Made by a program: the position numbers and the translations under genes. A DNA stretch of 8,441 nt, from the NCBI GenBank assembly GCA_030430345.1, contig JAUIFT010000070.1, positions 1 to 8,441 on the forward strand, in the 5' to 3' direction. Under the pieces are notes generated by a model that saw only the letters and a list, made by a program, of their open reading frames with translations, was not told the origin of the DNA and did not search any database. The stretch is from Calditrichia bacterium. GTDB taxonomy: Bacteria; Calditrichota; Calditrichia; RBG-13-44-9; J042. Shown here piece by piece: positions 5,867 through 8,441 of the stretch. Each line of letters opens with the position of its first letter. Within the stretch, counting starts at the first letter, position 1.

Positions 5867-6320
5867 AGCGGGCGAATGCAACATAATCGGTAACGGCCGG
5901 GGTGCCGTCATTTTCTCGTAGCAGGGAAGCAATTTGTCCCCGGTGATAGCCGCCGTGAATAATGACGTGACTAAGTATATCCGCCGCAACGGTTTGATAG
6001 CTTTTCCCGGCAGTGTTTTTATAGTGGACGATTCGCTCCAGGCTTTCTGCACTGGAGGACTTTAAAAAGCCTTCCCAGCCGGCAAAAAGTCCTTCCAATA
6101 AATCCGGAGATTCGGAAAGAGAAAAATCCGGCCAAACCGGATATTTCGTCCAGTCGAGATCATTCATCCGTGCCAGCCAAATCTGTTGGGCAGCAATGAT
6201 ATGGGTGAATAATGACCGGCCCTCTTCCAGGGGAGTTGCTGCATTCTGCAAAGCGGCCAGCGTTCTCTGGTTTGCCCAAAGATCGTACCGATATTGTCTC
6301 AGAAAATAGGAGGGGCGCAT
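5865..6320 (-). CDS. DinB-family protein (putative metal-dependent four-helix bundle)
   Basis: This 151-residue cytoplasmic protein is of normal length for the DinB/YfiT-like superfamily, which are four-helix bundles holding one metal ion by three histidines. The N-terminal YRYDLWANQRTLAAL (10-24) is the typical first helix. H40 in LFTHIIAAQQIWLARM (38-52) is in the position of the first ligand. HVIIHGGYHRGQIASLLR (118-135) carries H118, H122 and H126, with H122 and H126 the likely other two ligands. The family includes thiol-dependent transferases and many members without known reaction, and the name does not imply DNA repair. The ATG at 6320 has a purine-rich GAAGGGA about 8 nt upstream. 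It is 88 nt downstream of the phosphatase gene and 12 nt upstream of the membrane protein, and is probably cotranscribed with the latter. Confidence 0.87.
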   Translation of the reverse strand: MRPSYFLRQYRYDLWANQRTLAALQNAATPLEEGRSLFTHIIAAQQIWLARMNDLDWTKYPVWPDFSLSESPDLLEGLFAGWEGFLKSSSAESLERIVHYKNTAGKSYQTVAADILSHVIIHGGYHRGQIASLLRENDGTPAVTDYVAFAR

Positions 6321-6408
6321 GGAAAATCCCTTCTGGTAGAAATTGCTGGTGGAAATTTAATTTACTGGAATAAAGAAATATCTGAAAAGCAATTTTTTTG
6401 AATGCTGG

Positions 6409-8441
6409 TTATAGCTTAAGCGTTTCGTCGAGTGCTTTATGGCTGATGCTGTCGGGTGCTTTTCTTTCAGACACTTTTACAACGACAATGGTCATATCGT
6501 CATGCTGCTGAGCCCGCCCGGCAAACTGTTTCACATCCTTGAAAATCCCCTGCATCACCCCATCGGCAGAGCTGCCAGTATTTCTTTCGATGGCCTGCTC
6601 AAAACGGGTTTCTCCGTATTCCTGCCGGTTTTTGTCCATGGCTTCAGTAAAACCATCGGTGTAAAAAACGAAAAGATCGTCCGGGTGCAGCGGAATGGTT
6701 ACTTCCTGAATCATGTGGCCAAACTTTTCCCCTTTTTCCATCCCAAGGGCCAGTCCGCGGGGATTGATCATCTCCATCTTCTTTTCCTGGGAACGATGCA
6801 TTACTACCGGATTATGCCCGGCCCGTGCCATGGTCAGCGTGCCTTTTTCCATGTCAAAAATACCATAGACCATACTGATAAATACTCCGCGTTTCACGTT
6901 GTCATAAAACAGCTTGTTCAACTGGGTTAAGACATTTGCCGGGGAGGCCTCTGCATCTGCCAGTGCCCGCCAGAAGCCTTTTGTCAGGGTCATGTAGAAT
7001 GCTGCCTGGGTGCCTTTGCCGGAAACATCTCCGACAACAATGCCAAGGCGCTTATTATCAAGTTCTACAAAGTCGTAATAATCACCCCCGACTTCCAGGG
7101 CGGGAATACACTGGGCGGCGATATCCAGGTCGATGAAGTCCGGATTTTTTGCCGGTAGAAAGCTCATTTGCACCCGGTGAGCGATTTCCAGCTCGCGCTG
7201 CAATCGCTGCCGCTCGCTGATATTTTTAGCAAACGCCGGAATGATTCGCCGGAAATCGCTGATGCGGTCCCGGGTCAGTAATGTCGCGCTGCCATAGGCG
7301 AGTGCCGCCAGCCAGAAGACCACTGTCGCTATACCGCTCCCCAGCGCTGCATCATTGCCCATCATAAACAGGGCGCCGACCGGTTCGATGGTCATCGCGG
7401 TAAACATTGCCCAAAAGGCTGTGAGGATGTCGAAACGATAAAATGCCCAGACGCTCAGTACCATTGTCAGGGTGTTGATTGCCAGCCCCAGCCAGATCGG
7501 CTCGATGGCATTGTCATAGAGAATCACCAGGGCGAATGCCGGGATGAACAGTAGTATCAAACGATAGTTAATACGCTTGCGCAGCACGGAAAGCAGTAAG
7601 ACCATGAAAGTTGTGACGGAGTAGATGGCGGAAAAGCCGTGCAGCCCGAGGAAATGGCCGAAGGTACTCAGGGCATTGATGTACTCCAGCGCCCACTGGT
7701 CTTCCAGAATATTAGTTAAGGGAATGTATAGATTGATTAAATAAACTAGCACGTCATTAATCGCCACCGCCAGAATGCCGATGCCGATACCCCGGATGAT
7801 TCCCTTACCGATGCGGGAATGTAACCAGTAGCCATTACGGATCAGGTCGAGGGGAACAAACTTTTTCGGCCAGACTTCCCGCCCGATCGATTCTCCCACT
7901 GCCCAGATAAAGATGAATATTCCCCCATTGATCAACGGCGCGAGAATCATCGGAATCAGAATAATCATCCCCATATTCTGATCCCATAATGTCTGGTAGA
8001 AATAGAGAATGAAGAGAATCGTAACAATCGTGCCGATAGAGAGCGCCAATTGAAAGCTCATTTCATACGAACGCCAGCGCTGGAAGGCCATAACGATCGT
8101 AATGATGCCGAGTAGAATGTACATCAGCGCGCCGAGAATTTGAATAATTGTGTTTTGCCGGCCGTCGCTCTCATAGGTTTTCGGAATGATATGCTTCGAT
8201 TCGAATGCAGATATCTCATCGCCGGCGACGGTGACGCTAATGTCTATGCTATCGCCGCTGCTTGTATCAAAAGTGCGCCAGAAGAATTCATAGTCGGTAC
8301 GATCGGAACGGGTGACTTGCCGGCCGTCCCGGTAGCTCCATCCGGCGCCGGGACTGTAATTAAGCGTAATGTTGTTATCATCATCCTTCGCGTCGGAAAT
8401 ATCTTCGGTAATCTCCTCGCTGATCTCTTCGCTGGGGCCGA
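6409..8441 (-). CDS. Membrane-anchored SpoIIE/PP2C-type serine phosphatase (5' end outside window)
   Basis: At least 676 residues are visible, and the frame stays open to the window edge (last full codon 8439-8437). The ATG at 8124 is therefore internal (Met106) and not the start. Numbering from the first visible residue, 1-95 is a hydrophilic, probably extracytoplasmic part with acidic runs and WSYRDGR, DYEFFWRTFD and SIDISVTVAG strands. About 100-390 holds eight or nine membrane segments. RLQRELEIAHRVQMSFLP (412-429) is the helical linker typical of RsbU-like phosphatases. The catalytic domain follows with GGDYYD (451-456), GDVSGKG (470-476), AGHNP (540-544), TDGFTE (594-599) and HDDMT (646-650). 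These include the metal-binding aspartates, so it should be an active Mn/Mg-dependent Ser/Thr phosphatase, typically acting on an anti-anti-sigma factor. No STAS or RsbW-type partner gene is in the window. The signal it senses is unknown. Confidence 0.93.
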   Translation of the reverse strand, partial: GPSEEISEEITEDISDAKDDDNNITLNYSPGAGWSYRDGRQVTRSDRTDYEFFWRTFDTSSGDSIDISVTVAGDEISAFESKHIIPKTYESDGRQNTIIQILGALMYILLGIITIVMAFQRWRSYEMSFQLALSIGTIVTILFILYFYQTLWDQNMGMIILIPMILAPLINGGIFIFIWAVGESIGREVWPKKFVPLDLIRNGYWLHSRIGKGIIRGIGIGILAVAINDVLVYLINLYIPLTNILEDQWALEYINALSTFGHFLGLHGFSAIYSVTTFMVLLLSVLRKRINYRLILLFIPAFALVILYDNAIEPIWLGLAINTLTMVLSVWAFYRFDILTAFWAMFTAMTIEPVGALFMMGNDAALGSGIATVVFWLAALAYGSATLLTRDRISDFRRIIPAFAKNISERQRLQRELEIAHRVQMSFLPAKNPDFIDLDIAAQCIPALEVGGDYYDFVELDNKRLGIVVGDVSGKGTQAAFYMTLTKGFWRALADAEASPANVLTQLNKLFYDNVKRGVFISMVYGIFDMEKGTLTMARAGHNPVVMHRSQEKKMEMINPRGLALGMEKGEKFGHMIQEVTIPLHPDDLFVFYTDGFTEAMDKNRQEYGETRFEQAIERNTGSSADGVMQGIFKDVKQFAGRAQQHDDMTIVVVKVSERKAPDSISHKALDETLKL

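Noticed and set aside
5038..6052. Several short minus-strand frames within the membrane-protein and DinB genes
   Set aside because: They are alternative frames on the same strand inside genes whose families are recognisable, with no independent start signals.
6339..6398. Inverted AAATTGCT / AGCAATTT with a T-run between the phosphatase and DinB genes as a terminator
   Set aside because: The arms are about 40 nt apart and the T-run is on the plus strand, wrong for transcription coming from the phosphatase gene on the minus strand.
6439..6930. A 163-codon open frame on the plus strand opposite the phosphatase gene
   Set aside because: It lies wholly antisense to the conserved SpoIIE catalytic domain, which shows intact motifs. 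Its translation has no recognisable domain and reads like a shadow of the codons on the other strand.
8122..8124. ATG as the start of a 571-residue phosphatase
   Set aside because: The same frame continues without a stop to the window edge and encodes a plausible folded N-terminal part. The preceding codons (IQILGAL) simply continue the membrane helix, so the gene is partial.

Overview
This window looks like ordinary chromosomal DNA of moderate GC content from a Gram-negative bacterium. I lean towards the FCB superphylum (Calditrichota, Ignavibacteria or Bacteroidota relatives), at low confidence. The hints are a lipoprotein with a carboxypeptidase-regulatory-like beta domain, a histidine-bearing polytopic membrane protein of a type I associate with that group, a membrane-anchored SpoIIE-type phosphatase, and dispersed intergenic repeats beginning TGTCATTGCGAG. 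Clear Shine-Dalgarno sequences (AAGGA, GGAGG) argue against a typical Bacteroidota genome. No phage, transposase, CRISPR array, tRNA or rRNA was seen.

Left part, plus strand (1-1743): the C-terminal end of seryl-tRNA synthetase (serS), an intergenic inverted repeat, then a 1-acylglycerol-3-phosphate acyltransferase (plsC family) whose 3' end overlaps uracil phosphoribosyltransferase (upp) by 50 nt. These are housekeeping genes for translation, phospholipid synthesis and pyrimidine salvage. The 244-nt gap after upp (1744-1987) holds only a weak GC-rich hairpin and the ribosome binding site of the next gene.

Middle, plus strand (1988-3819): two short-chain dehydrogenase/reductases of different subfamilies. 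The first resembles carbonyl reductase and the second is a longer classical SDR. The 260-nt gap between them is rich in repeats. The second gene ends at a strong hairpin built from four 8-bp tandem units, which probably terminates transcription from both sides because the next gene converges on it.

Right part, minus strand (8441 down to 3883): in transcription order, a membrane-anchored SpoIIE/PP2C-type serine phosphatase cut by the window edge, a DinB-family putative metalloprotein, a 12-helix-like membrane protein with conserved histidines resembling heme-copper oxidase subunit I relatives, and a small secreted lipoprotein. The DinB and membrane-protein genes are only 12 nt apart, with the ribosome binding site touching the stop codon, so they are very likely cotranscribed. 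The gaps on either side of that pair are about 90-110 nt, so membership of the outer genes is less certain.

Several starts were moved from the longest open frame to an internal ATG with a well-spaced ribosome binding site (upp 1108, membrane protein 5852, lipoprotein 4563). The phosphatase frame stays open to position 8441, so its apparent internal ATG at 8124 is not its start. I did not find a convincing new multi-gene system. The most interesting items are the phosphatase's sensor half, the histidine-rich membrane protein with its neighbours, and the intergenic repeats.
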